DNA of 7,837 nt from positions 1 through 7,837 of the forward strand of contig JAJYZK010000030.1 in the NCBI GenBank assembly GCA_021799945.1, written 5' to 3'. Under the pieces are notes generated by a model. It saw only the letters and a program-made list of their open reading frames with translations, was not told the origin of the DNA and did not search any database. Origin of the DNA: Acidobacteriota bacterium. GTDB lineage: Bacteria > Acidobacteriota > Terriglobia > Terriglobales > Acidobacteriaceae. A program made the position numbers and the translations under genes. This document shows, one piece after another, positions 1-6,038 of the stretch (within the stretch, counting starts at the first letter, position 1; each line of letters starts with the position of its first letter).

Positions 1-1
1 G

Positions 2-436
2 GCCATGATGACGGTGGCCATGGCGATTTTCTCCCTGGCCGTCACCCTCCGCGCGGCATCGACAAGGCCCGCGGTTGTGAACCTGGCCGAGGCGCAGCCC
101 GCGGAGCTGAGCGCGATCCTGAGCCGCCGCTACTTCGCCGCGCATGAGCGGATTGCGAAGTATTGCGAAAACCTGAAGGTGGTGCGCGAGATGGAGGTCG
201 GCGTCCGTGACTTCAAGGAGCCGGATGGACCGAACGATGCGCCCGCCCCGGCCAGTCGACCTTCGGTCCCGCCCCGCGCCGGCGCCGGCGCCGGCGTGGA
301 CGGAGTGGAGCGTCTCCGCGAATCGCTGGGACGGGAGATCTTCGCCCTGCGGCGTGACCCCGGAATCGGCGCCCGGCCGGGAAATCGGCATGAGAATCGG
401 GAAGGAAATTCCGGGGCGGAAGTGAGGGGGGTATGA
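2..436 (+). CDS. C-terminal part of an unidentified membrane-associated protein (5' end outside window)
   Basis: The frame is open to the left edge. The first in-frame ATG pair visible is at 5-10, but it begins inside a hydrophobic stretch (MMTVAMAIFSLAVTL) that looks like the end of a membrane helix, so the true start is probably upstream. After the helix comes a soluble part with a charged helical stretch around FAAHERIAKYCENLKVVREME, then an Ala/Pro/Gly-rich low-complexity section. No family is recognised with confidence. A single-pass protein directly before a zinc-finger/LiaI-like cassette would suit an anti-sigma factor or a small partner of one, but this is inference from position only. 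The stop TGA at 434-436 overlaps the next gene's ATG at 433. Third-position GC is clearly coding at 121-180 (16 of 20 by hand), but from about 300 a second frame is equally good (see findings). Confidence 0.6.
   Translation, partial: AMMTVAMAIFSLAVTLRAASTRPAVVNLAEAQPAELSAILSRRYFAAHERIAKYCENLKVVREMEVGVRDFKEPDGPNDAPAPASRPSVPPRAGAGAGVDGVERLRESLGREIFALRRDPGIGARPGNRHENREGNSGAEVRGV
278..295. repeat. Three tandem copies of the hexamer GCCGGC
   Basis: Three exact copies of the palindromic hexamer GCCGGC, flanked by further GC-rich sequence. In the main reading frame this codes Ala-Gly repeats in the low-complexity C-terminal part of the first protein. An identical 18-base run occurs at 6721-6738 in mutL. 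It is probably simple-sequence low complexity, not a regulatory site. Confidence 0.8.
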
Positions 437-1209
437 ACTGCTCACAGCATTCCGGATCTCCCGCCGCAGCCTTCTGCCAGGACTGCGGAAGGCCCATGTG
501 CGAACTCTGCGCGAGGAGGGTCGGCAGCGGCGTCTATTGCGAGCCCTGTCTCGCCGCCCGCCTGCGCGCGGCCCCGGACGCGCAGCATGCTCCCGGAGGT
601 CCAGGCGCCGCCGAGGGGGGCGCGAAGCCGGCCCTGGCTGCTCTCCTCGGCCTGATTCCCGGGGTCGGAGCAATGTACAACGGGCAGTTTGTGAAGGCGC
701 TCGCGCATGTCTTCCTCTTCGCGATCTTTGTCCATTTTGCCGAGAACAGCGACGTCTTCGGCCTTTTAGTCAGCGCCTGGATCTTCTATCAGGTCTTCGA
801 CGCGTATCAGACCGCGCGCGCCCGCCGCGATGGCCTGCCCCTGCCCAATCCCTTCGGACTGAACGATCTGGGCGAGCGTCTGGGCTTGGGGCGCCGGGCG
901 CCGGCCGCGCCGGCATCTCCGCGCGCGCCGGAGCCGGGCGCGAACGCCGGAGCGCCTCCGGCGGCCGAGGCTTGGATGCAGCCGTATTCGGCGCCTGCGG
1001 CGGAGGCGACGCCGCCTCCCCGGCCGCCGGACAAAGAGCCGGTCGGAGCGATCCTGCTGATCGTGGTCGGCCTGATGCTGCTGGGCGAAACGTTGGGCCT
1101 GCTCCACTGGCGGTGGATCGGCCGAAGCTGGCCCCTGGTCATCCTCGGCGTCGGGGTCTGGCTTCTGGTGAGCCGGCTACGGGAAGGCCCGGAGGGAGAG
1201 CCAAGATGA
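433..1209 (+). CDS. B-box-like zinc-finger membrane protein with a C-terminal LiaI/LiaF-like module
   Basis: The protein is 258 residues. Residues 1-40 hold eight potential zinc ligands in paired spacing: C3/H6, C15/C18, C23/C26 and C36/C39, the pattern of B-box-type zinc fingers used as short N-terminal domains in several bacterial membrane proteins. After a Gly/Ala linker, residues 66-125 carry a membrane region with a Pro-Gly-x-Gly-x-x-Tyr-Asn-Gly-Gln motif, two hydrophobic helices and a basic end (AYQTARARRDG). A Pro/Ala-rich linker (about 150-200) leads to two further helices (about 203-224 and 232-247, ending WPLVILGVGVWLLVSRL) typical of LiaI/LiaF-like (DUF5668-type) regions. It probably sits in the inner membrane with the zinc finger in the cytoplasm. 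The start is chosen because ATG 433 overlaps the previous stop and follows GAGGGGGG (424-431). Its TGA overlaps the next ATG. The domain reading is fairly firm; a role in envelope sensing is inference. Confidence 0.88.
   Translation: MNCSQHSGSPAAAFCQDCGRPMCELCARRVGSGVYCEPCLAARLRAAPDAQHAPGGPGAAEGGAKPALAALLGLIPGVGAMYNGQFVKALAHVFLFAIFVHFAENSDVFGLLVSAWIFYQVFDAYQTARARRDGLPLPNPFGLNDLGERLGLGRRAPAAPASPRAPEPGANAGAPPAAEAWMQPYSAPAAEATPPPRPPDKEPVGAILLIVVGLMLLGETLGLLHWRWIGRSWPLVILGVGVWLLVSRLREGPEGEPR
1191..1200 (+). promoter_or_regulatory. Ribosome binding site for the 82-residue LiaI-like gene
   Basis: The purine run GGAGGGAGAG lies inside the end of the preceding gene, five bases before ATG 1206. It supports initiation at 1206, which would otherwise be hidden inside a longer open frame beginning near 498. 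Confidence 0.75.
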
Positions 1210-1454
1210 AATCGTCGATTCCGATCCGCCGCCTTCGCGGGCCGGCCTTCCTCATCCTGGCCGGCATCCTCGCCGCACTCGATCAGTGGGATATCCTCAG
1301 CTTCCTCAAAAGCTGGCCGCTCTTCGTTATCCTGGCCGGCGCCTTCCTGCTGGCCGAGAGGGCCGTGACTCGCGAGGCCGGGCCGGCGCCGGGGGAAAGC
1401 CAGGGAAGCGAGGGTGAGTCGGGATTCGCCGGCCCCAGGTGGGGATCGTCATGA
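1206..1454 (+). CDS. Small two-helix LiaI-LiaF-like membrane protein
   Basis: The protein is 82 residues. After a short basic N-terminus (MKSSIPIRRLRG) come two hydrophobic helices, about 12-26 (PAFLILAGILAAL) and 37-50 (WPLFVILAGAFLLAE), separated by a short polar turn. The tail is Gly/Glu/Ser-rich. The Gly-Pro...Leu-Ile-Leu-x-Gly and Trp-Pro-Leu...Ile-Leu-x-Gly pattern is that of the LiaI/LiaF-like transmembrane region (DUF5668-type). The same pattern occurs at the end of the preceding protein and at the start of the following one. The frame stays open upstream to 498, but that part is out of frame with the zinc-finger gene and is a shadow. The start is fixed by the ATGA overlap at 1206-1209 and the purine-rich ribosome site. 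The stop at 1452-1454 overlaps the next ATG. It is likely an inner-membrane partner of its neighbours; no biochemical role can be read. Confidence 0.87.
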   Translation: MKSSIPIRRLRGPAFLILAGILAALDQWDILSFLKSWPLFVILAGAFLLAERAVTREAGPAPGESQGSEGESGFAGPRWGSS

Positions 1455-2959
1455 GCGCCCCGGCCTCTCCCGTTCCTCCCGGCCGCTCAACCGGGCCGCC
1501 GCGCGGAGGGCGTTGCTACCGGCGCCGGATCGTCCGTCCTTCGCTGCTGGGCCCTGTGGCGCTGATCGCGGGGGGCGTGGCTGCGCTGCTGGTGACCGGG
1601 GGAAAACTCCGGATGACGCAGCTCTGGGAGTGGTATGCGCGCTGGTGGCCTCTGCTGCTGGTCGCCATCGGGATCGTAGCGCTGGCGGAACGCCGGCTGG
1701 ATAAGCAAAATCCCTACCCCGCGCGCCGCTCGTATGCGGGCTTCGTCTTCCTGGTCCTGCTGCTGGCCGTGGCCGCCTATGGCGACCGCGGCATGCGCAA
1801 GCTGGGCGCGCTCGCTCACCCGGATGGCGACGATTTTTTCTATCATTTTCTCGGCGAGGAGCACGATGCCGAGCGGAGCCTGGACCGAGCCATTCCGGCC
1901 GGCGCCGTGGTCGAAATCGCTGTGCAGCGCGGCGACGTCGCGGTCGCCGTCTCTCCGGATGCGGAGATTCACGTTCAGGCGCACGAAGTGGTCTATGCCC
2001 GGGATCGCGCCGAGGCCCGGAGAGGATTTGCCCGGCTTGAACCCCGCCTCTCCGTGAGCGGAAACATCGCAACGCTGGAGTCCGGGGAGTCTGGCGGCGA
2101 CCAGAGCGGCCACAGCGACCTGATGATCCAGTTGCCCTCCGGCGCCTCCGCGGCGATCACCGAGGGACATGGAGATGTAACCGTGGACGGAGGTAAAGCG
2201 CCGGTGCGGGTCATCTCCTCCCATGGCGATGTGAAGCTCGGGAACATCGCCTCCTCCGGCTATGCGCGTTTGAGCGACGGCAGCTTCACCGCCAGCTCCA
2301 TCGCCGGCGATGTGACGCTGGAAGGCCGCCTGGACGATGTCTCCATCTCCGACGTGCGAGGCCAGGTTCATCTACAGGGAGATTTCTTCGGAGACACCAG
2401 CTTGCTGCATGTTGCTTCGGCGGTGGATTTCCACTCCACCCGCACCGAGATCCATCTCGCCGGCCTGCCCGGAGGTCTCACTCTCGGCTCCGGCGACCTG
2501 CATCTGGATGCGGGTGCGGGCCCGGCCCGGATCACTACCAGCGCCAAGGACATCGGCTGCACGGGAATCACCGGGGATTTGCACATCGAGGATGTCAACG
2601 GAGATGTTTCCGTGTCGACCGCTCTTCCTCTCGGCGCGATTCAGATCCACAACCGGAATGGCGACGTCACGCTCAGGTTGCCGAAAAATGCGAGCTTTCA
2701 TGTGGAAGCCTCGGCCAGGACCGGGGACGTGGATTCGGCTTTTCCCCTGCCTCCCTCCAGCGCCGGGCCAAGTCATAGTGTGGCTGGCGCAATCGGCGCC
2801 GGCGGCCCCGGAATCGAGCTGCTAGCGGATCACGGCGACATTCACCTGGGCAGGGTTGAATCTGGAGCGGCAATCTCAGGAGGGAAGAATCCACGCCATC
2901 TTCGCGACAGTCGGGGCGAGGATGGTCAAGGCGTCAAGGACCGACCAACGGTTCTTTGA
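1451..2959 (+). CDS. Membrane-anchored DUF4097-type beta-repeat protein with N-terminal LiaI-like module
   Basis: The protein is 502 residues. A Pro/Gly/Arg-rich N-terminus is followed by three hydrophobic helices, about 32-49, 64-79 and 95-110. The first two form a LiaI/LiaF-like unit (Gly-Pro-Val-Ala-Leu-Ile-Ala-Gly, then Trp-Pro-Leu-Leu-Leu). From about 150 to 470 the chain is a series of short beta-strand repeats marked by Gly-Asp-Val/Leu/Ile turns at 161, 241, 259, 286, 348, 375, 384, 404, 425 and 462, as in DUF4097-family domains that form a right-handed beta-solenoid-like fold. The last 30 residues (SGGKNPRHLRDSRGEDG...) are polar and not repeat-like, and overlap the 3' end of cmk on the other strand. 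A GTG at 1439 gives a four-residue longer form. ATG 1451 is preferred because of the ATGA overlap with the previous stop and AGGTGG at 1437-1442. The fold call is firm; the ligand is unknown. Confidence 0.9.
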   Translation: MSAPASPVPPGRSTGPPRGGRCYRRRIVRPSLLGPVALIAGGVAALLVTGGKLRMTQLWEWYARWWPLLLVAIGIVALAERRLDKQNPYPARRSYAGFVFLVLLLAVAAYGDRGMRKLGALAHPDGDDFFYHFLGEEHDAERSLDRAIPAGAVVEIAVQRGDVAVAVSPDAEIHVQAHEVVYARDRAEARRGFARLEPRLSVSGNIATLESGESGGDQSGHSDLMIQLPSGASAAITEGHGDVTVDGGKAPVRVISSHGDVKLGNIASSGYARLSDGSFTASSIAGDVTLEGRLDDVSISDVRGQVHLQGDFFGDTSLLHVASAVDFHSTRTEIHLAGLPGGLTLGSGDLHLDAGAGPARITTSAKDIGCTGITGDLHIEDVNGDVSVSTALPLGAIQIHNRNGDVTLRLPKNASFHVEASARTGDVDSAFPLPPSSAGPSHSVAGAIGAGGPGIELLADHGDIHLGRVESGAAISGGKNPRHLRDSRGEDGQGVKDRPTVL

Positions 2960-3684
2960 GCGGTAGGTTCGCCGGTTTGTTTTTGGCTTTGTTCAAGCAT
3001 CCGCTCCTGAATCCGCTCCTGGATCAGGGCGTCTATACGGTTCACCACCTCGTCCAGCGTCAGGTCCGTCGAATCCAAGATGATCGCTCCATCCGCCGGG
3101 GCTAGGGGCGATTCGGCTCTCGTTTTGTCGCGCCGATCGCGTTCGCGTATCTCGTGCAGCACCGTCTCCTCCGCCTCCTCGCCCAGGCGCCCGGTCTGCT
3201 GCTGGCGGCGTTTGCCGCGAACCCCGGCCTCGGCGTCGAGGAAGATTTTCAGGTCGGCCTGGGGAAAGACGGCCGAGCCGATGTCTCTGCCTTCCATCAC
3301 CACGCCCCCCGCGGCTCCCAGCCGTCGCTGCTGGGCGACCATCCACTTCCTTACCCCGGGATGCACGCTCACCCGGGATGCGGCCGCCGCGATATCGCCT
3401 TCGCGGATGCGCTGCGTCACCTCGCGCTCGTTCAAATACACGCGATTGCCTGCCGGCGACGGCTCCAGACGGATGCGTTCGACCCCGGTCAGCCGCAGCA
3501 GGGCCTCCTCGTTATCCAGGTCGGCGCCGGCCTCCACCGCCTGCAAGGCGAAGGCGCGGTACATGGCCCCGGTCTCGAGATTCAACAACCCATAGCGCGC
3601 CGCAACGCGGGAGGCAACGGTGCTTTTACCCGCTCCCGCGGGACCGTCGATGGCGATAATCAGGCGGGAGGCGGAGCCGCTCAT
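2926..3684 (-). CDS. cmk: Cytidylate kinase
   Basis: The protein is 252 residues, a little longer than the usual 220-230. It phosphorylates CMP and dCMP with ATP in the cytoplasm, in pyrimidine nucleotide supply. Visible motifs: the P-loop GPAGAGKST (14-22); LETGAMYRA (36-44), the nucleotide-site motif normally written D-T/S-G-A-x-Y-R, here with Glu in place of Asp; GRDIGSAVFP (132-141); the lid-type stretch RDRRDKTR (182-189) followed by SPL; and LDST (203-206). The core ends near 225. The last 25 or so residues are a polar extension that includes a duplicated Gln-Glu-Arg-Ile/Met unit. ATG 3684 overlaps the stop of the upstream gene (ATGA) and follows GGAGG (3689-3693) by four bases, so it is probably co-translated with that gene. 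Its 3' end overlaps the convergent DUF4097-type gene by 34 bases. Confidence 0.97.
   Translation of the reverse strand: MSGSASRLIIAIDGPAGAGKSTVASRVAARYGLLNLETGAMYRAFALQAVEAGADLDNEEALLRLTGVERIRLEPSPAGNRVYLNEREVTQRIREGDIAAAASRVSVHPGVRKWMVAQQRRLGAAGGVVMEGRDIGSAVFPQADLKIFLDAEAGVRGKRRQQQTGRLGEEAEETVLHEIRERDRRDKTRAESPLAPADGAIILDSTDLTLDEVVNRIDALIQERIQERMLEQSQKQTGEPTAQRTVGRSLTP
2999..3022. repeat. Tandem 12-base duplication near the 3' end of cmk
   Basis: Two adjacent 12-base units (2999-3010 and 3011-3022) differ only in their last base. Read on the - strand they encode the repeated Gln-Glu-Arg-Ile / Gln-Glu-Arg-Met in the C-terminal extension of cytidylate kinase. The length is a multiple of three, so the frame is kept. 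It looks like a slippage duplication in a part of the protein outside the conserved core. Confidence 0.75.
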
Positions 3685-5849
3685 GTCGCCTCCGGCCGCC
3701 GTTGATCGGGACGGTCGTCGCGCCGAGCCCCGCCGCGCTGTTTATTCCATCCAGGCGCGGCCGGCCGATGCTTCCGAAGCTTCCGGTCCCGGAAATGCTT
3801 GGCGCCCGGGGAAGGCCGCGGCTTGTTCCTGCCCGCATCTCCGGAGCGGTCGCCCTTCACGGCGGAGGACTGCCTTGCAGATTCGCCGCGATTCGGGTGG
3901 GGACGCCGGCCGGAGTCCTTCGGATTGCGGCCGAGTCTCCGGTCCGGATCCCGGTCGCCGGGATGGGCGCGTCGCGGACCCTTGGTCATACCCCGCGCCG
4001 GCGAGCCACGCCGGAAAGAAGGCCGGCGATCTCCCGGCAAGCGCTCCGGTCCAGCGAAGGCGCCCCGCTTCGGGGATCCTCCGCCGGGGGATGACTGCGA
4101 CGCCTGCTTTCCGTATTTGCCCCGGACATTGCGGGAGCTCCCTTGCGGCCCCTTCCCGTCACGCGCTCCGGGACTCGTGGAGGCGCCCGTGGAAGGGTTC
4201 TTTGCCCAGCGACTGAATGGACTCCGGGAACGGCTTGGCGCACCCCGTCCGGGATCGCCGCCGGGTCGTCTTCCCTTCCATTTGTCCGGCCCCCGCCTCG
4301 AAGCTGGTTCCGAGGATGGACGGTTCGGGGAAGAATCGGAGCCATATCGACGGCCGCTCGCCGGGCCGGGAGCCGGTTCTTCGCTGCGTCGGGGACGGCC
4401 GGCCCCCGCTCCGAACCGTCCAGCGCGCATTGGCGGTCCGTAAGACGATTTGTCGGATGCAGAACGCCGTGCGCCTGCATTTTGGGCGGGTTTCCGGAGG
4501 GTCCGGTCTGCTGCGCCGCCGGATCGGGCTCCTTCCGCCGGCCCGGGCACAGGACGGAAGGGAGCGCGCGGATCTTGCGCTCCGCGCCCGGGGCTCTGAA
4601 ATCCGCGCCGGCCGGCCGGAATCTCCCGGTCTGGACGACCGGGCCTCCGGGGCCTGTCTTCACTCCGGCGCGGGCTGGCTCCGAGGCCTCCGTGCCCGGA
4701 GGCCCGGTCGGTCTTGCCGCCGGACTGGCGCGTCGGCTTTGCGGCAAATCGCGTGGAATCTCCGCGAGCCGATCGATCCGGTGACGGCGTCGGCCGAGGG
4801 GCGGGCCGCGGATCGCGGTTGGCGGCCGCTGCATTCTGTCTCGGCCTTTCGCGGCCGCCGAATCCAGGGGCCTGAGACCCGGCGCCGCCGGCTCGCTGCG
4901 GGGGCGCAGCAGGAGGTCGCGCTTCGGGCGGCGGGCCTATCGCCTCGGCTGCCGGCGAAGGCGCCTCCAGAGGAGCCTTCAACCGTTTCTCCGAGCCATC
5001 TTCCTTCGGAGAAAACAGGGAGAGATCCTGGAAAAGATAGGTATGCGACTCCAGCGTCAGGGAGTGAATCTGCCCGGTGGCGGAAAGTCCTCGCACCGCC
5101 TCCCGCGTGCGCGAACGGGAGGCGATAGGGGAAAGGAAGACTTCAACCTCCTCGCCGGTCGCGGCATAGACGGACTGAAGATACGTCGAGGCCAGGATGG
5201 AGATGGCGGTGACCTGCGAAGAGGATCCGCCGAGAGCGAGCTCCGCGGCGAAATGGAGTGTCAGAGGCTCCCACAGGGCGGGCTCTCCGGAGACCTGCAA
5301 CACGGGGCTCAACCGGAAGGACTGCCAAAGCTCGTTCATGCCCCGCAATGCCGCGGCCTCGGTCACTTCGCGGCCGAGGGCGCTGCGCGCCGCGGCCAGG
5401 CTCAGCCCACCCTCCCGCTGCACGATGCTCCACAAATCCCGCACCAGGGGAGAAGGGGAGCGTCCATTCAACTTCTCCGGCGCCCGTCTCCAATCCCGAT
5501 CGCCCCGCACCGCAAAAATATAGGGCAGGATTTCGCGTGTGGCGAGAAAGTCCGGCTGCTCGCCCACTGCGCCGGTCAGGTTGAGTCCGACGATGGCGCC
5601 GGAGGCCATCAGGCGGGCCGCGAAGGAGTGAGCTAGCTCCACCGCCGCGTTCGCCTGCGCCGGGGCGGCCGCTCCGGCGCAGGCTTCGACGAAGGAAGGC
5701 GCGGGAGCCGGCAGTTCCCGATGTCTGGGCAGGAACAGGCACAGGGGATGCCCTTCCAGCCAGAGCATCGCCTCTTCAAGCGTCAGGAGTGGATGCCCGT
5801 CCTGCCGCCAGTGCGCGGCGCGCGCCGCTCTCAGCTCTTCCGCCGTCAA
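3681..5849 (-). CDS. AlkZ/YcaQ-related winged-helix-like protein with a ~440-residue basic disordered tail
   Basis: The protein is 722 residues from TTG 5849. Residues 1-282 look folded: TLEEAMLWLEGHPLCLFLP (23-41), then FLATREILPYIFAVRGDRDW (101-120), SPLVRDLWSIVQREGGLSL (133-151; a helix-turn-helix-like 'trim' segment), and a final part with VEVFLSPIASRSRTREAV (235-252). This order resembles AlkZ-related proteins, relatives of the YcaQ/AlkZ interstrand-crosslink glycosylases. The catalytic residues of AlkZ could not be confirmed, so enzymatic activity should not be assumed. Residues 283-722 are almost entirely Arg, Gly, Pro, Ser, Ala, Lys and Asp/Glu with very few hydrophobic residues, ending in a Lys/Arg-rich cluster; composition suggests a disordered nucleic-acid-binding tail. 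The TGA overlaps the cmk ATG, which supports the frame to its end. A longer form from TTG 5990 adds 47 Arg/Gly-rich residues but lacks a comparable ribosome site. Confidence 0.7.
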   Translation of the reverse strand: MTAEELRAARAAHWRQDGHPLLTLEEAMLWLEGHPLCLFLPRHRELPAPAPSFVEACAGAAAPAQANAAVELAHSFAARLMASGAIVGLNLTGAVGEQPDFLATREILPYIFAVRGDRDWRRAPEKLNGRSPSPLVRDLWSIVQREGGLSLAAARSALGREVTEAAALRGMNELWQSFRLSPVLQVSGEPALWEPLTLHFAAELALGGSSSQVTAISILASTYLQSVYAATGEEVEVFLSPIASRSRTREAVRGLSATGQIHSLTLESHTYLFQDLSLFSPKEDGSEKRLKAPLEAPSPAAEAIGPPPEARPPAAPPQRAGGAGSQAPGFGGRERPRQNAAAANRDPRPAPRPTPSPDRSARGDSTRFAAKPTRQSGGKTDRASGHGGLGASPRRSEDRPRRPGRPDREIPAGRRGFQSPGRGAQDPRAPFRPVPGPAEGARSGGAADRTLRKPAQNAGARRSASDKSSYGPPMRAGRFGAGAGRPRRSEEPAPGPASGRRYGSDSSPNRPSSEPASRRGPDKWKGRRPGGDPGRGAPSRSRSPFSRWAKNPSTGASTSPGARDGKGPQGSSRNVRGKYGKQASQSSPGGGSPKRGAFAGPERLPGDRRPSFRRGSPARGMTKGPRRAHPGDRDPDRRLGRNPKDSGRRPHPNRGESARQSSAVKGDRSGDAGRNKPRPSPGAKHFRDRKLRKHRPAAPGWNKQRGGARRDDRPDQRRPEAT

Positions 5850-6038
5850 TCCGCCTCCTCGCTGTCCTGGTTGTTCTCGGTTGTTCCGGTTGCGCCCGCC
5901 GGCCGCCGCCCGATCCGGATTCCGTCCGGGCCCGACCTGGGAAGCTCTACGAGCGCCGGTCAAGCGAGCGAGGCGGTCGGGAACGGGCAATCGGCCCGCC
6001 CGGCGCCCGACTCGCCGCAGGCCGGATTTTCCTTCTTC
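5850..6038. other. 189-base gap between mutL and the AlkZ-related gene
   Basis: This is the only sizeable gap between genes in the window. On the - strand it is open in the frame of the downstream gene (to TTG 5990), but it codes only Arg/Gly/Asn-rich sequence with no conserved look. A TTGACC resembling a -35 box occurs at 5963-5958 (- strand) without a convincing -10 box, so a separate promoter for the downstream pair is possible but not shown. An imperfect inverted repeat (5989-5996 with 6021-6028) lies just after the mutL stop. It has no T-run on the - strand side and is not called a terminator. Confidence 0.5.
5854..5859 (-). promoter_or_regulatory. Strong ribosome binding site deciding a TTG start
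   Basis: Read on the - strand, a perfect AGGAGG lies four bases before TTG 5849-5847, immediately in front of the conserved-looking N-terminus (TAEELRAAR). The same four-base spacing is used by the GGAGG in front of cmk. No similar site precedes the alternative TTG at 5990, so 5849 is the better start. Confidence 0.7.

Noticed and set aside
1439..1450. GTG 1439 as start of the DUF4097-type gene.
   Set aside because: ATG 1451 overlaps the previous stop as ATGA, has AGGTGG at good spacing, and matches the overlap pattern of the other junctions.
2957..2990. Possible terminator between the convergent genes (short CGG/CCG stem before a T-rich run).
   Set aside because: The stem is only about three pairs and lies within cmk coding sequence; too weak to call.
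3154..3705. A 183-residue + strand open frame opposite cmk.
   Set aside because: cmk on the - strand has all family motifs; this is the usual GC-rich antisense shadow.
4217..5128. A 303-residue + strand open frame opposite the low-complexity tail.
   Set aside because: It has no recognisable domain, and it is Arg-rich as expected for the complement of an Arg/Gly/Pro-rich coding region. It also runs antisense into the folded domain. Its high third-position GC is explained by the second codon position of the - strand frame.
5989..6028. Imperfect inverted repeat followed on the + strand by a T-rich run, resembling an intrinsic terminator.
   Set aside because: No + strand gene ends here. On the - strand, where transcription runs, no T-run follows the stem, and such GC-rich repeats are common by chance in this sequence.
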